Assembly (NCBI GenBank): GCA_030674185.1 | Contig: JAPXFY010000026.1 | Span: 57,190,109-57,254,108, forward strand | DNA from: Monoplex corrugatus | Lineage: Eukaryota; Mollusca; Gastropoda; Littorinimorpha; Ranellidae | Reading direction: 5' to 3' | DNA: 64,000 bases | Part shown: positions 36,220-47,721 of the stretch, in pieces | Position numbering within the stretch: the stretch's first letter is position 1 | Layout of the letters: every line of letters starts with the position of its first letter | Made by a program: the position numbers and the translations under genes | The notes under the pieces: model-generated | What the model saw: only the letters and a program-made list of their open reading frames with translations | Database searches by the model: none | What the model was told of the DNA's origin: nothing

Positions 36220-36995
36220 GGTTTGCCCTGGTCATGATGATTTCTATGGCTCAAAATTGTATGCTGAACTGAAGTTTTGGATGACAAAGAATACCCTTCA
36301 GCTTACTGATGATAAAACAAATGCAATGCTTACCATTCCACCAAAGCTCCATAAGTATCCTTTTCTTCCATCTGCAATAGCACTAGCATTCAATTCTCAA
36401 CAGGCGTTGGAGTCACGGGGTTTGATCAGACACTCTCCTTTAAACAGTACATTTCCAACCTTTGCAAAGTGGACTGTCAAGAAGTCAACAACACTGGTAC
36501 TATTCACCATTAACTTTCCACTGATGCCGCCACTAAAATACTTGTCTATTCATTTCTTCTGTCTTGACTATTGCAATACACTTTTGGTTGGTCTTCCATT
36601 ATATCTTTTCTACAGACTCTAGAAAAATAACAGTAATGCTGCTCCACGTCTTTTCAAATTTTCCAAACATAAGCATGTTTCTCCTCTTCTCAAATCACTG
36701 CATCTGATTTCCGCTCAACCTAGAATCAAATAACAACCTCTCCTTATTATGCTTTGCATTGTCTCTGGACCAGGCCCTCAGCATCTCTCTGACATTCCTA
36801 ACATATTTACACCATACAGAAAACTTCACTCCTCTTCTGATTCCAGACTGGTTTTGTTCCATCTTTCACACTAAAATCTTGTGGTCAGAGTAGACTCAAT
36901 TACCGAGGTCCAACTACAGTATGGCATAAGTTCACTGTCCATATTAGACATCCAGCTTCAATCACTTCCTTCCAATCTACTCTTTTTCAACTGTA
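36220..36995 (+). mobile_element. CR1/Jockey-like LINE 3' fragment
   Basis: Frames give FWMTKNTLQLTDDKTNAML, CLDYCNTLLVGLPLYL, HVSPLLKSLHL-like sequence, QYLSDI and RLVLFH. The order WMxxNxLxLNxDKT, LDYCNxLLxGLP and YLSDLL is that of the RT C-terminus of CR1-like retrotransposons. Frameshifts and stops show it is dead. Opposite in orientation to GOLGA2. Confidence 0.75.
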
Positions 36996-36999
36996 ATCT

Positions 37000-37029
37000 G
37001 TGCGTGTGCGTGTATGTGTGCGTGTGCGT

Positions 37030-37068
<39 letters not shown>
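37000..37068. repeat. (TG)n microsatellite
   Basis: TGTGCGTGTGCG then pure TG; about 68 bases. Confidence 0.95.
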
Positions 37069-37264
37069 GTCAGACCTTATTTTTCTAAAACTGTTTAACA
37101 TATGAAGTAAATTTTTCTTCACTTCTACAATGTCCTTAATGTCGACTTTACCTTGCCCAACACCAAATTCACGAAATGGATATGTGATTATGATTATTTT
37201 CATCGCTTCTTTACCACTGTATTGTTACAGTACGTCTGTCTTCATCAATGTAGTAGGGGTCAAC

Positions 37265-38336
37265 ATGTGTTTGCTTTATGTGCGTCTGCCTTTGTCTTTC
37301 ATGCTTTGCTTTATGTGCGTCTGCCTTTGTCTTTTATGTTTTGCTTTATGTGCGTCTGCCTTTGTCTTTTATGCTGCTTTATGTGCGTCTGCCTTTGTCT
37401 TTTATGCTGCTTTATGTGCGTCTGACTTTGTCTTTTATGCTGCTTTATGTGCGTCTGCCTTTGTCTTTTATGCTGCTTTATGTGCGTCTGCCTTTGTCTT
37501 TTATGTTTTGCTTTATGTGCATCTGCCTTTGTCTTTTATGCTGCTTTATGTGCGTCTGCCTTTGTCTTTTATGCTGCTTTATGTGCGTCTGCCTTTGTCT
37601 TTCATGCTTTGCTTTATGTGCGTCTGCCTTTGTCTTTTATGCTGCTTTATGTGCGTCTGCCTTTGTCTTTCATGCTTTGCTTTATGTGCGTCTGCCTTTG
37701 TCTTTCATGTTTTGCTTTATGTGCGTCTGCCTTTGTCTTTTATGCTGCTTTATGTGCGTCTGCCTTTGTCTTTCATGCTTTGCTTTATGTGCGTCTGCCT
37801 TTGTCTTTTATGCTGCTTTATGTGCGTCTGCCTTTGTCTTTCATGTTTTGCTTTATGTGCATCTGCCTTTGTCTTTCATGTTTTGCTTTATGTGCGTCTG
37901 CCTTTGTCTTTCATGTTTTGCTTTATGTGCGTCTGCCTTTGTCTTTCATGTTTTGCTTTATGTGCGTCTGCCTTTGTCTTTTATGCTGCTTTATGTGCGT
38001 CTGCCTTTGTCTTTCATGCTTTGCTTTATGTGCGTCTGCCTTTGTCTTTTATGCTGCTTTATGTGCGTCTGCCTTTGTCTTTCATGTTTTGCTTTATGTG
38101 CGTCTGCCTTTGTCTTTCATGCTTTGCTTTATGTGCGTCTGCCTTTGTCTTTCATGCTTTGCTTTATGTGCGTCTGCCTTTGTCTTTCATGTTTTGCTTT
38201 ATGTGCGTCTGCCTTTGTCTTTCATGCTTTGCTTTATGTGCGTCTGCCTTTGTCTTTCATGTTTTGCTTTATGTGCGTCTGCCTTTGTCTTTCATGCTTT
38301 GCTTTATGTGCGTCTGCCTTTGTCTTTCATGCTTTT
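37265..38336. repeat. 33/35-bp minisatellite array
   Basis: About 31 units made of TTTATGTGCGTCTGCCTTTG followed by TCTTTTATGCTGC (33 bp) or TCTTTCATG(C/T)TTTGC (35 bp). The mix of two lengths keeps all three plus frames open for hundreds of codons. No protein family is involved. Confidence 0.95.
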
Positions 38337-38398
38337 GAGAAGTGCTCAGGGCTCTTGTGAGATGAGGTGTTGTACAAAGTCTTTATTATCATTATTAC

Positions 38399-38512
38399 CA
38401 CTTCTTTGAGCTCTTTAAGGTCGTCTTCTTGCTGAGCCAGTCTGGCTGTCAGGTCGTTGGTTGTGTGGTCAGATCCCTGAAGTTTCGTCACCAGCTCCAT
38501 GTTGTCGTTACT
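38399..38512 (-). CDS. GOLGA2: GOLGA2 exon 13
   Basis: 114 bp, phase 0 both ends, donor gtaata. Encodes SNDNMELVTKLQGSDHTTND, LTARLAQQEDDLKELKEV. Matches human TNENMEITSALQSEQHVKRE and KLGELQEKLSELKETV residue by residue. Confidence 0.9.
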
Positions 38513-38519
38513 CTGTGAC

Positions 38520-39501
38520 AGGTACATAATACATCATAACACTACACATTACACATCATAACACTACATACGACACATCAAAGCACTATATATCACACAT
38601 CAGAATTACACATTACACATCAAAACACATTATACATCAAAACTACACATTGCGCATCAAAACATTGCACAGCACACAACAATGATACACATTACATGTC
38701 ACAACACTACACATTACACATCATAACACTACATACATACAACACATCAAAGCACTACACGTTACACATCAATACTACACATTACACATTAAAACACTCA
38801 CATTACACATCAAAACTACACACTGTACATCTACACATTGCACAGCAGCAATACTACACATTACATGTAACAACACTACACATTACACATCATAACACTA
38901 CATACAACACATCAAAGCACTACACATTACACATCAAAACATTACACAACAATACTATACATTACACGTCACAACACTACACATCATAACATGACACAAC
39001 ACATCAAAGCACTACACATTACACATCAAAACACCACACATTACGAAACAATACTACACATTACACGTCACAACAATGCACATTACAACACTACATATAT
39101 CACAACGTTATACATCACTAGGCATATACATATTACTAACACATCACAACACTACACTTAACAACATTACACATCAAAACGCTAAACATAACAACACTAC
39201 ACAACAATACTACATATCACATGTCACAACATTACATATTACACATTACAACACTACACAACAATACTACATATCACATGTCACAACATTACATATTGCA
39301 CATTACAACACTACACAACAATACTACATATCACAACATTACATATTGCACATTACAACACTACACAACAATACTACATATCACATGTCACAACATTACA
39401 TATTGCACATTACAACACTACACAACAATACTACATATCACATGTCCACAATGTTACATATTACACATAACAACACTACACAATAATACTACATATCACA
39501 T
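38520..39501. repeat. ACATTACACATCAAAACACT-type degenerate array
   Basis: Irregular 20-50-bp units of ACACTACACATTACACATCA and TCACAACA between exon 13 and the assembly gap. At 39200-39500 the units are larger (about 60 bp, ATACTACATATCACATGTCA) and recent. Confidence 0.85.
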
Positions 39502-39601
39502 NNNNNNNNNNNNNNNNNNNNNNNNNNNNNNNNNNNNNNNNNNNNNNNNNNNNNNNNNNNNNNNNNNNNNNNNNNNNNNNNNNNNNNNNNNNNNNNNNNN
39601 N
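39502..39601. other. Assembly gap (100 N)
   Basis: Exactly 100 N, the conventional size for an unknown gap. The GOLGA2 segment matching human residues around SQNRELKEQLAELQSGFVKL is missing between exons 12 and 13, so at least one exon (about 147 bp in total, a multiple of 3) is probably hidden here. Confidence 0.8.
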
Positions 39602-39633
39602 CCAACACCTTGCTCTCTCTCTCCTCCAATAAC
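39602..39633 (-). CDS. GOLGA2: GOLGA2 exon 12 copy A (cut by gap)
   Basis: Identical acceptor and LLEERESKVL coding as copies B and C; the donor side is lost in the N gap. Third of three intact-looking tandem copies at an exact 84-bp period. Confidence 0.55.
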
Positions 39634-39671
39634 CTGTGATTAATACATAACACACTAATTATACCACACAC

Positions 39672-39717
39672 CTGTTGTTCCAGGGTCAACACCTTGCTCT
39701 CTCTCTCCTCCAATAAC
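39672..39717 (-). CDS. GOLGA2: GOLGA2 exon 12 copy B
   Basis: 46 bp with acceptor AATCACAG and donor gtgtgt. Encodes (R)LLEERESKVLTLEQQ (Thr where copy C has Ala). Entry phase 2, exit phase 0. Copy C lies only 38 bp upstream in sense, too short for a normal intron, so B and C cannot both be spliced in. Confidence 0.65.
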
Positions 39718-39755
39718 CTGTGATTAATACATAACACACCAATCATACCACACAC

Positions 39756-39801
39756 CTGTTGTTCCAGGGCCAACACCTTGCTCTCTCTCTCCTCCAATAA
39801 C
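39756..39801 (-). CDS. GOLGA2: GOLGA2 exon 12 copy C
   Basis: 46 bp, acceptor AATCACAG, donor gtgtgt. Encodes (R)LLEERESKVLALEQQ, continuing exon 11 (DNAQLS) as human DNEGLSRLNREQEERLLELE does. First intact copy met by the transcript. The 84-bp unit is divisible by three and open, so unspliced readthrough C-B-A would also stay in frame. Confidence 0.7.
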
Positions 39802-39839
39802 CTGTGATTAATACATAACACACCAATTATACCACATAC

Positions 39840-39884
39840 CTATTGTTCCATGACCAACACCTTGCTCTCGCTCTCCTCTGGCAC
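39840..39884 (-). pseudogene. Decayed exon 12 copy D
   Basis: 45 bp aligned to exon 12, with a one-base deletion that breaks the frame and TAG replacing the final CAG. Acceptor changed to CACAAG. Two still weaker copies follow at about 39920-39958 and 39990-40032. Confidence 0.7.
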
Positions 39885-40039
39885 CTTGTGTTAAATACAT
39901 AACACACACCAACTACACAACATACTTGTTGTATAAGGCCAACAATGAGTTGTGGTAGATAAATAATACACACCAATTACACTACAAACCTTGTTCCAGA
40001 ACTTGCTATATCTCTCCTCCAGTGATCCGTGATGAACAA

Positions 40040-40256
40040 GACATCATGAATTGTACAACCCACTGTTTCGAAGTAATTTGTGACGATATCATGATGACCA
40101 ATCTATGAAGTACATACACAACACCTATTGTATTAGTGCCAAACACTTATTTATGAAATACATATGCAAGACATGAAAGATGGCACGAATATGGTAAAGA
40201 ACTTTTTGACAACAATACACAAGTAAATCCACAGGATAATCCTGTCTTGATTTTCA
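40040..40256. other. Intron 11, unassigned stretch
   Basis: Unique-looking AT-rich intronic sequence. Nothing recognised. Confidence 0.5.
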
Positions 40257-40317
40257 AACACAGAACCAATGCCTCTTCTGAGTGAAGTTAAAGCTGCTGT
40301 AAATCAGCTCAAATTAT

Positions 40318-41092
40318 GAAAGTCACCAGACTACACAACATCCTTGGAGAGTTAATTATGAAAGTCACCAGGACTACACAACATCCTTGGAGAGTTAATT
40401 ATGAAAGTCACCAGGACTACACAACATCCTTGGAGAGTTAATTATGAAAGTCACCAGGACTACACAACATCCTTGGAGAGTTAATTATGAAAGTCACCAG
40501 GACTACACAACATCCTTGGAGAGTTAATTATGAAAGTCACCAGGACTACACAACATCCTTGGAGAGTTAATTATGAAAGTCACCAGGACTACACAACATC
40601 CTTGGAGAGTTAATTATGAAAGTCACCAGGACTACACAACATCCTTGGAGAGTTAATTATGAAAGTCACCAGGACTACACAACATCCTTGGAGAGTTAAT
40701 TATGAAAGTCACCAGGACTACACAACATCCTTGGAGAGTTAATTATGAAAGTCACCAGGACTACACAACATCCTTGGAGAGTTAATTATGAAAGTCACCA
40801 GGACTACACAACATCCTTGGAGAGTTAATTATGAAAGTCACCAGGACTACACAACATCCTTGGAGAGTTAATTATGAAAGTCACCAGGACTACACAACAT
40901 CCTTGGAGAGTTAATTATGAAAGTCACCAGGACTACACAACATCCTTGGAGAGTTAATTATGAAAGTCACCAGGACTACACAACATCCTTGGAGAGTTAA
41001 TTAGGAAAGTCACCAGGACTACACAACATCCTTGGAGAGTTAATTATGAAAGTCACCAGGACTACACAACATCCTTGGAGAGTTAATTATGA
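40318..41092 (+). repeat. 43-bp minisatellite inside LINE RT sequence
   Basis: About 18 near-identical 43-bp units, AATTATGAAAGTCACCAGGA, CTACACAACATCCTTGGAGA, GTT. The first unit lacks one G (CCAGAC). Unit content is the LINE codons for (K)SPGLHNILGELI, and the LINE frame resumes directly after it with NAGDTGIKAL. Near-identity implies recent expansion. Confidence 0.95.
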
Positions 41093-41682
41093 ACGCTGGT
41101 GATACAGGAATCAAAGCATTGCATCATCTATGCATCAAAATTTGGGAATCTTGCGAATGGCCAGAAGACTGGAAGAAACAAATTTGTTATGCGGCACAAA
41201 AGTGGGAACATCAATGCGTGCAGCAATTATAGGACCATCACACTCATCAGCCACACCAGCAAAATCCTGCTCATTATTATTTTAAACAGAATGAAAATCA
41301 AAGTGGAACAAGAACTCTCAGACTGCCAGGCAGGTTATAGAACAGAAGAACAACAGACATGTTGTTTGCACTACAAATACTAATAGAGAAGATCAGGAAC
41401 ACTGAAAAAGCCACCTACATAACTTTTATAGATTACAGCAAAACATTCAACAGCGTTATACACAACCATTTGTCAACAACTACGTCAACAATGGCCTTCC
41501 CAAGACACCTGATCTCACTCTTAGCATCTCTCTGTAGGCCAAAACCAACAGGCCACAATTAGATGGAAAGGAGAGCACTGTGACTTCTTCAACACCAATA
41601 AATGAGTCAGGCAAGGTTGCATTTTCTCACCCACCTCTTCAACATAATACACAGAGCAAGTAATGAGAGGCAGACACAGAGG

Positions 41683-42654
41683 GTCATCATCATCATCAGG
41701 TGCCCTGCCGAATGGCGTTGGCGATCATGGACTTCCATCTGTCTCTATCTCTTGTTGCCCCAAGCATCTCCCCCACAATCCTCGTTTTCAGCCACTCTGC
41801 AAGTCCATCTAGCATTTTCTCCCTGGGTCTACCTGGTGCTCTCTTTCCCTCCAGCTTTCCCGTTGTGACCAGGTGCTCCAAATCCCCCTTCCTCATAAAA
41901 TGGCTGATAAATGTTGCCTGTCTTTTCCTAATCTTCCTTATGAGTGATCTACTTGTGTCTGCCTCCATCAAGACTGTCTTGTTTGTTTTCTTTGCTGTCC
42001 ATGGAACTCCCAACATTCTTCTTAGAAACCACATCTCGGCTGCCTCAACTTGTTCTGGCTTTGCCTGTTGAGTGTCCACGCCTCACATCCGTACAACAGT
42101 GCTGGTTCTATATAACATTCAAAAACTCTCTTCCTGATGTTACCTGATAGGCATTTGTTGATAAGAATGACTTCAATTTCCTTTTGTTTGTCCATCCATA
42201 ATTGTCCTGGGGAAAATATGATGGTGGTTTCCAGTTGCCTTTGGGTTTTTTTTCAGGGTTAACTCCCTTAGCCTTATTCTCTCCCGAGATGTCCACAAGG
42301 CAGTGGAGCTATTTACCCATAGCTTGGGGATCTGGTTCGTGGGCACCAGGGCATATCCACACGCCGGCGGGCCTGCATGCCACACGTCTGGGGGCCAGAC
42401 CTCCTCAGAGTCCCTTGAGATTTATCCTGAGTCTGTGAGGTGATCAGTTACCACGTCGCCAATGAGGAGGCATAACGTAGGGCTTGCTGACGGAGAGGCT
42501 ATGTACTGACAGGAAGATACTTATTCATTCTGCTCTTCTTTTCGCATAGCTGCAAGCAGCAGTGCTAGCCAGCGGTGCAGGCTGAAAGTGAGAGGTGATA
42601 AGCATGCAGTCACTAGCCGACACACTAGACGCAACACATCTGCCGTTGACATGC
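41683..42654 (-). mobile_element. LINE family 2 insertion (972 bp) with 9-bp TSD
   Basis: ACACAGAGG flanks it at 41674-41682 and 42655-42663, splitting the family 1 LINE in mid-frame. The minus strand starts with a GC-rich non-coding head (to about 42180), jumps to FLINKCLSG-like RT sequence, then CEAWTLN, MLGVPWTAKKTNKTVLMEAD, FISHFMRKGDLEHLVTTGKL, EKMLDGLAEWLKTR and a RQGT stop with TGATGATGATGA tail. Internally deleted but with both ends: a recently mobilised non-autonomous form. Confidence 0.85.
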
Positions 42655-43526
42655 ACACAGAGGATATGGGAGTGAAAATAGAAGGATTATCACCAACCTA
42701 AGATATGCTGATGACACCATCCTATTAGCAGGAGACATAAAAATATGAAGAGAATTCTATATCGAGTAGATGCTGTGGGAAATGAGGCAGGACTGAAGCT
42801 GAATGCCAAAAAGACCAAAGTCATGCAAATAGAAGGATCACCTAACCAGCCACAGCACAGCATACGAATAGATAAGACAGATTGGAAAATGTGGACAACT
42901 TCAAGTACTTGGGCTCTGTCAAAACCAACACAGGATCTTGCAGCAAGGACATCATATCAAGAATAGGCATGGCCAAGCAAACAATGGTCCAGTTGAACAA
43001 CATATGGAAAGACAGAGGCATACCAACGAAACTGAAAATAAGAATTTTACGCTGCTTAATTTGGCCTGTTGTCATGTACAGATGTGAAGCCTGGACTTTG
43101 AAGAAAGATGGCGAAAATAAATAAACACAGCAGGAACGTGGTTCTACAGGCTTCTTCTTAGAGTAAAATGGACAGACAAAATAACCAATGAAAGCGTGCT
43201 AAAGAAATTAGCTGTCCAACGTTAAATGCTCCCAGAGATCAAAAAAAGAAAACAGAAGTATATCGGACATATGAACAGAAACACAAGAACCAACGTGATG
43301 ACATCAGTCCTGCAGGGGAGAGTCAAGGCAAAGAGAAAACAAGGAAGGCCAGCAAAATCCTTCATGGACAACATTGCTGACGCCTGCAAGCTGGGGCTCC
43401 ATGACATCATACACAGAAGCAGAGACTGTGTCGTCTGGCGATCCTTCGTGACAAAGAGTGGAGGCCCCACCGCCGTCCAAGACAATGGTGATAGATGACA
43501 TATGCAACACCTTAGTGCAGCATACC

Positions 43527-43550
43527 TCTCTCTCTCTCTCTCTCTCTCAG
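43527..43550. repeat. (TC)n microsatellite
   Basis: Short CTCTCT run at the 3' end of the family 1 LINE. Confidence 0.8.
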
Positions 43551-43889
43551 GTGAAACCTGTGAGATCTGAGAAGACGGAAAGGGCAGGGTCCAGGGGCTG
43601 CCTAGGCCCTGTGGCAGGGTCCATGGGCAAAAAATAACTTTTTTGTATTTGAAGAGTAATTTTGTGGCCTCTCCTGAAAGGAAATCTCGATTTTAATTGC
43701 TTCAAAATGTAATTTTTTTTGTCTTCGAGAAGGCTGTTATTAAGAGGTAGAAAATAGCTTAGTGCCACACCTGGTCTCAGTAACACCGTGCTCTATTGTA
43801 GCCAGGCAAAGCTAAAGCTACCCCTAAAATTCACTGTTAAGGAGTACAAAGTGGGAAGATCAGGCTTCTAAGCATGCTTGGGGACTTGG

Positions 43890-44640
43890 AGATAAGGTTG
43901 TGAGATCAATCCAGCCCAAGCTTAGGACTGGCAGAAAATGGACAATCAGGGAGACAGTGGACACAAAAAGGGAAGTGTCTTGGTCAGGGGATATTAGGTC
44001 ACACACAAACCAACAGGCAGGTGCCTGGATCAACAAAAATGGAATGGTGGTCAAAGGACAAGGAAAAAGAAACAGACATGGTAATACAAGAGATCAGGAA
44101 AGAAGAAGATGCCAAAAGAATCCAGAAGGCAGTCCAGCAAGGCCAACAGGACAACCTGAGAAAGTGCACTCCGAAGAAGATTTCAGCTGGAATGACATAT
44201 GGCATATGGCTTCTCTCAGGATCAGTTTTATTCTCAGATCTCTAAAGGCCTGCCCTCAAATGGAAATCTGGTGAAAGGAGGGAAAACATAACCCTGCATG
44301 CCTACTCAGCCAGGGCAAACAAACAGTGGAACATGTCCTAAACACGCACAAAGTAGCGAAAACCAATGACAGTGCACACTGACACTCATCAAGTGGTTGA
44401 ATATATCACACAAATGATTAGTACAGCCAGGGAGAAAAAAAACACCAGAAGCTAACAACTTTTTACATGGCAGGAGGCAGCAAACTGTAGCCTGAAAGAG
44501 ATGTGACAACCAGATCATGAAAGTCGGGTCTGCCTATGGAGTGGGTGACTTGGAGTGCCAAAGTGGAAAAAAGAAACTACCTAGAAATCCAGAATATTTA
44601 AAATTTCCCTACATACTGAAGTGTCTAATACCTAACTGAT
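43890..44640 (+). mobile_element. LINE C-terminal fragment, distinct family
   Basis: Frames give EIRKEEDAKRIQKAVQQGQQ, SWNDIWHMASLRISFILRSL and, in pieces, PACLLSQGKQTVEHVLNTHK. WxxxWxxxPLRxSFxxRSxxDxLPS followed by CPLCQxxxTxEHVLSxC is the C-terminal zinc-knuckle region of a non-LTR polyprotein family common in molluscs and amphioxus. Multiple stops. Confidence 0.65.
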
Positions 44641-45360
44641 TAACTCTCTTGCTACGAGCGTCGGGATTTCCCAATCATGTCTCAACAACGCTCGTCTACA
44701 AGCGTCGGAGAAATCCGACTTGAGTTTTGAAAATTCGCAGGGCTTTCAGTATTTCCGTTAACTAAAACTAATAGCCAGAAATACATTCTTTGGTCATTCT
44801 TAGCTTAGTTTCAGGCCATGAGGTCACTGCACCACGCAGTTGGTGTGTGGACAGTGCAAAGTTCACGACCCACTATCTCCGCAGCAAAGTAGACAACGGA
44901 AAAGCAAATGGCTGAACAACACTCAACAACTCAGCGCTGTTCAACACGATCTCTTCCTTCAGAGCACGTGGAGTGTGTGCACATTGGATTTTATGAAATT
45001 TCATTCAAAATGTGACTGTAGGAACTGATGTATTGACCTGACTGTGTATTTTGTAAGACGTTTTTCACCTGAAAATGTCTCTAATTTTACTTGTACCATT
45101 ACTCAGCAACCATGAGGGTTAGACAGTTGAAACTTCAGCATGTTGTACACCAATCTTCTAATACATGACCTGCCAAATTTTAAACCTCTCTCTGTTTTCA
45201 TTTATTTGAATGAGAATTTTTCTCATGACCAATACAAATGGTGTGTATCAGGGGAACGGCAATGGGCATAATTCGTGCATAGCGAGCCAGTTGAGACATC
45301 TGTCACAAGGGTTACTTGTTTGTGTGTGTATGAGTGTATCTGTGTCTGTATGTATGTGTG
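44641..45360. other. Intron 11, possible piggyBac-like end
   Basis: TTAACTCTCTTGCTACGAGC then GTCGGGATTTCCC at 44639-44671, followed by an internal near-repeat GCTCGTCTACAAGCGTCGGA, looks like the end of a TTAA-targeting element. No partner end was found. A TGTATG-rich tract is at 45318-45365. Confidence 0.35.
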
Positions 45361-45372
45361 TGCATACATTAC

Positions 45373-45529
45373 CTGCTGAGTTGAGCATTGTCTCTAATCT
45401 GAGCGTCATGTCTTTGCTGAACTTGTTGTAGGTCCTGTCGCAGTTGTTCCAGTTCACTGAGCAGCTGTTGGTGGCCGTCATGGTCCACAGGTTTTTCCTG
45501 ATCCACGCTCTGTTGCACTGCTGTGTCTT
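45373..45529 (-). CDS. GOLGA2: GOLGA2 exon 11
   Basis: 157 bp, phase 1 in, phase 2 out, donor gtaatg, acceptor TGTAACAG. Encodes (E)DTAVQQSVDQEKPVDHDG then HQQLLSELEQLRQDLQQVQQ, RHDAQIRDNAQLS. Matches human SEVEQQLQAEAEHLRKELEG and QDNEGLSR; the acidic start corresponds to the human Pro-rich break. Confidence 0.9.
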
Positions 45530-45552
45530 CTGTTACATAAGAGTCCATCAAT

Positions 45553-47620
45553 ACCAGGGATTCATACAGTACATCAACATCAGGTGATTCATACAGTACA
45601 TCAACACCAGGTGATTCATACAGTACATCAACACCAGGTGATTCATACAGTACATCAACATCAGGTGATTCATACAGTACATCAACACCAGGTGATTCAT
45701 ACAGTACATCAACATCAGGTGATTCATACAGTACATCAACACCAGGTGATTCATACAGTACATCAACACCAGGTGATTCATACAGTACATCAACACCAGG
45801 TGATTCATACAGTACATCAACATCAGGTGATTCATACAGTACATCAACACCAGGTGATTCATACAGTACTCAACACCAGGTGATTCATACAGTACATCAA
45901 CACCAGTCATACAGTACACAACACCAGGTGATTCATACAGTACATCAACACCAGGTGATTCATACAGTACATCAACACAGGTGATTCATACAGTACATCA
46001 ACATCAGGTGATTCATACAGTACACCAACACCAGGTGATTCATACAGTACATCAACACCAGGTGATTCATACAGTACATCAACACCAGGTGATTCATACA
46101 GTACACAACATCAGGTGATTCATACAGTACATCAACATCAGGTGATTCATACAGTACACCAACACCAGGTGATTCATACAGTACATCAACACCAGTGATC
46201 ATACAGTACATCAACACCAGGTGATTCATACAGTACATCAACACTAGGTGATTCATACAGTACATCAACACCAGGTGATTCATACAGTACATCAACACCA
46301 TGTCATACAGTACATCAACACCAGGTGATTCTACAGTATAACAGTTACAGTACATCAACACCAGGTGATTCATACAGTACATCAACACCAGTCATACAGT
46401 ACATCAACACCAGGTGATTCATACAGTACATCAACACCAGGTGATTCATACAGTACATCAACACCAGTGATTCATACAGTACATCAACACCAGTCATACA
46501 GTACATCAACACCAGGTGATTCATACAGTACATCAACACCAGTCATACAGTACACCAACATCAGGTGATTCATACAGTACATCAACACCACGTGATTCAT
46601 ACAGTACATCAACACCAGGTGATTCATACAGTACATCAACACCAGTCATACAGTACATCAACATCAGGTGATTCATACAGTACATCAACACCAGTGTCAT
46701 ACAGTACATCAACACCAGGTGATTCATACAGTACATCAACACCAGGTGATTCATACAGTACATCAACACACCACGTGATTCATACAGTACATCAACACCA
46801 GGTGATTCATACAGTACATCAACACCAGGTGATTCATACAGTACATCAACATCAGGTGATTCATACAGTACATCAACATCAGGTGATTCATACAGTACAT
46901 CAACACCAGGTGATTCATACAGTACATCAACACCAGGTGATTCATACAGTACATCAACACCAGGTGATTCATACAGTACATCAACACCAGGTGATTCATA
47001 CAGTACATCAACACCAGTGATTCATACAGTACATCAACACCAGGTGATTCATACAGTACATCAACACCAGGTGATTCTACAGTACATCAACACCAGGTGA
47101 TTCATACAGTACATCAACATCAGGTGATTCATACAGTACATCAACACAGGTGATTCATACAGTACATCAACACAGGTGATTCATACAGTACACTCAACAC
47201 AGGTGATTCATACAGTACATCAAATCCAGGTGATTCATACAGTACATCAACATCAGGTGATTCATACAGTACATCAAACCAGGTGATTCATACAGTACAT
47301 CAAACCAGGTGATTCATACAGTACATCAAACAGTGATTCATACAGTCACAACTCCAGGTGATTCATACAGTACATCCACAGTTGATTCACGTAGCAACGT
47401 GATTCATTAAGTACATCACACCATGTATACAGTACGCCAAACCAGTGATTATAATACACCACACGATTCATCAGTACACCAACATCGGTGATTCATACAG
47501 TACATCAACACCAGGTGATTCATACAGTACATCAACACCACGTGATTCATACAGTACACCAAACACAGTGATTCATACAGTACATCAAATCCAGGTGATT
47601 CATACAGTACATCTCTTATC
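45553..47620. repeat. 27-bp minisatellite array
   Basis: About 74 units of 27 bp (GATTCATACAGTACATCAAC, ACCAGGT, with ATCAGGT variants), clean from 45560 to 45870 and at 46770-47090, with many small deletions elsewhere. It starts 24 bp upstream (in sense) of the exon 11 acceptor. Long open frames are a period effect. Confidence 0.95.
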
Positions 47621-47721
47621 GAGCTGTAATGCTTATTTCATTGTGCTCAACATTGTAGGGCAATATGAAATACACACACACACACAGACCACAACACACA
47701 TGCACTGTATAAAGCCTGTAC

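Larger units (their letters stand above)
40257..43500 (+). mobile_element. LINE family 1, long RT copy with insertions
   Basis: An RTE-like non-LTR reverse transcriptase. From left: SEVKAAVNQLKL, SPGLHNILGELI (amplified 43-bp unit), NAGDTGIKALHHLCIK, NACSNYRTITLISHTSKILL, DCQAGYR, LQILIEKIRNTEKATYITFI, DYSKTFNSV (FxDYxKAFDSV palm motif). It is then split by a 972-bp LINE insertion, and continues with LRYADDTILLAGD (YADD active site), LNAKKTKVMQI, FKYLGSVKTNTGS, IGMAKQTMVQLNNIWKDR, CEAWTLKKDGENK, ITNESVLKKL, KYIGHMNRNTRT and KRKQGRPAKS. Many frameshifts: dead copy. Confidence 0.9.

Noticed and set aside
37130..38409. Cys/Leu-rich plus-strand open frames of 320-402 codons
   Set aside because: Pure translation of 33/35-bp repeats; the hydrophobic pattern looks membrane-like by chance.
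40318..41092. CRISPR-like array
   Set aside because: Units are contiguous and near-identical with no unique spacers, and the genome is eukaryotic. The same applies to all other arrays here.
42172..42438. Short open frames in the GC-rich head of the 972-bp insertion
   Set aside because: They lie in the non-coding head of a retroelement and match no protein.
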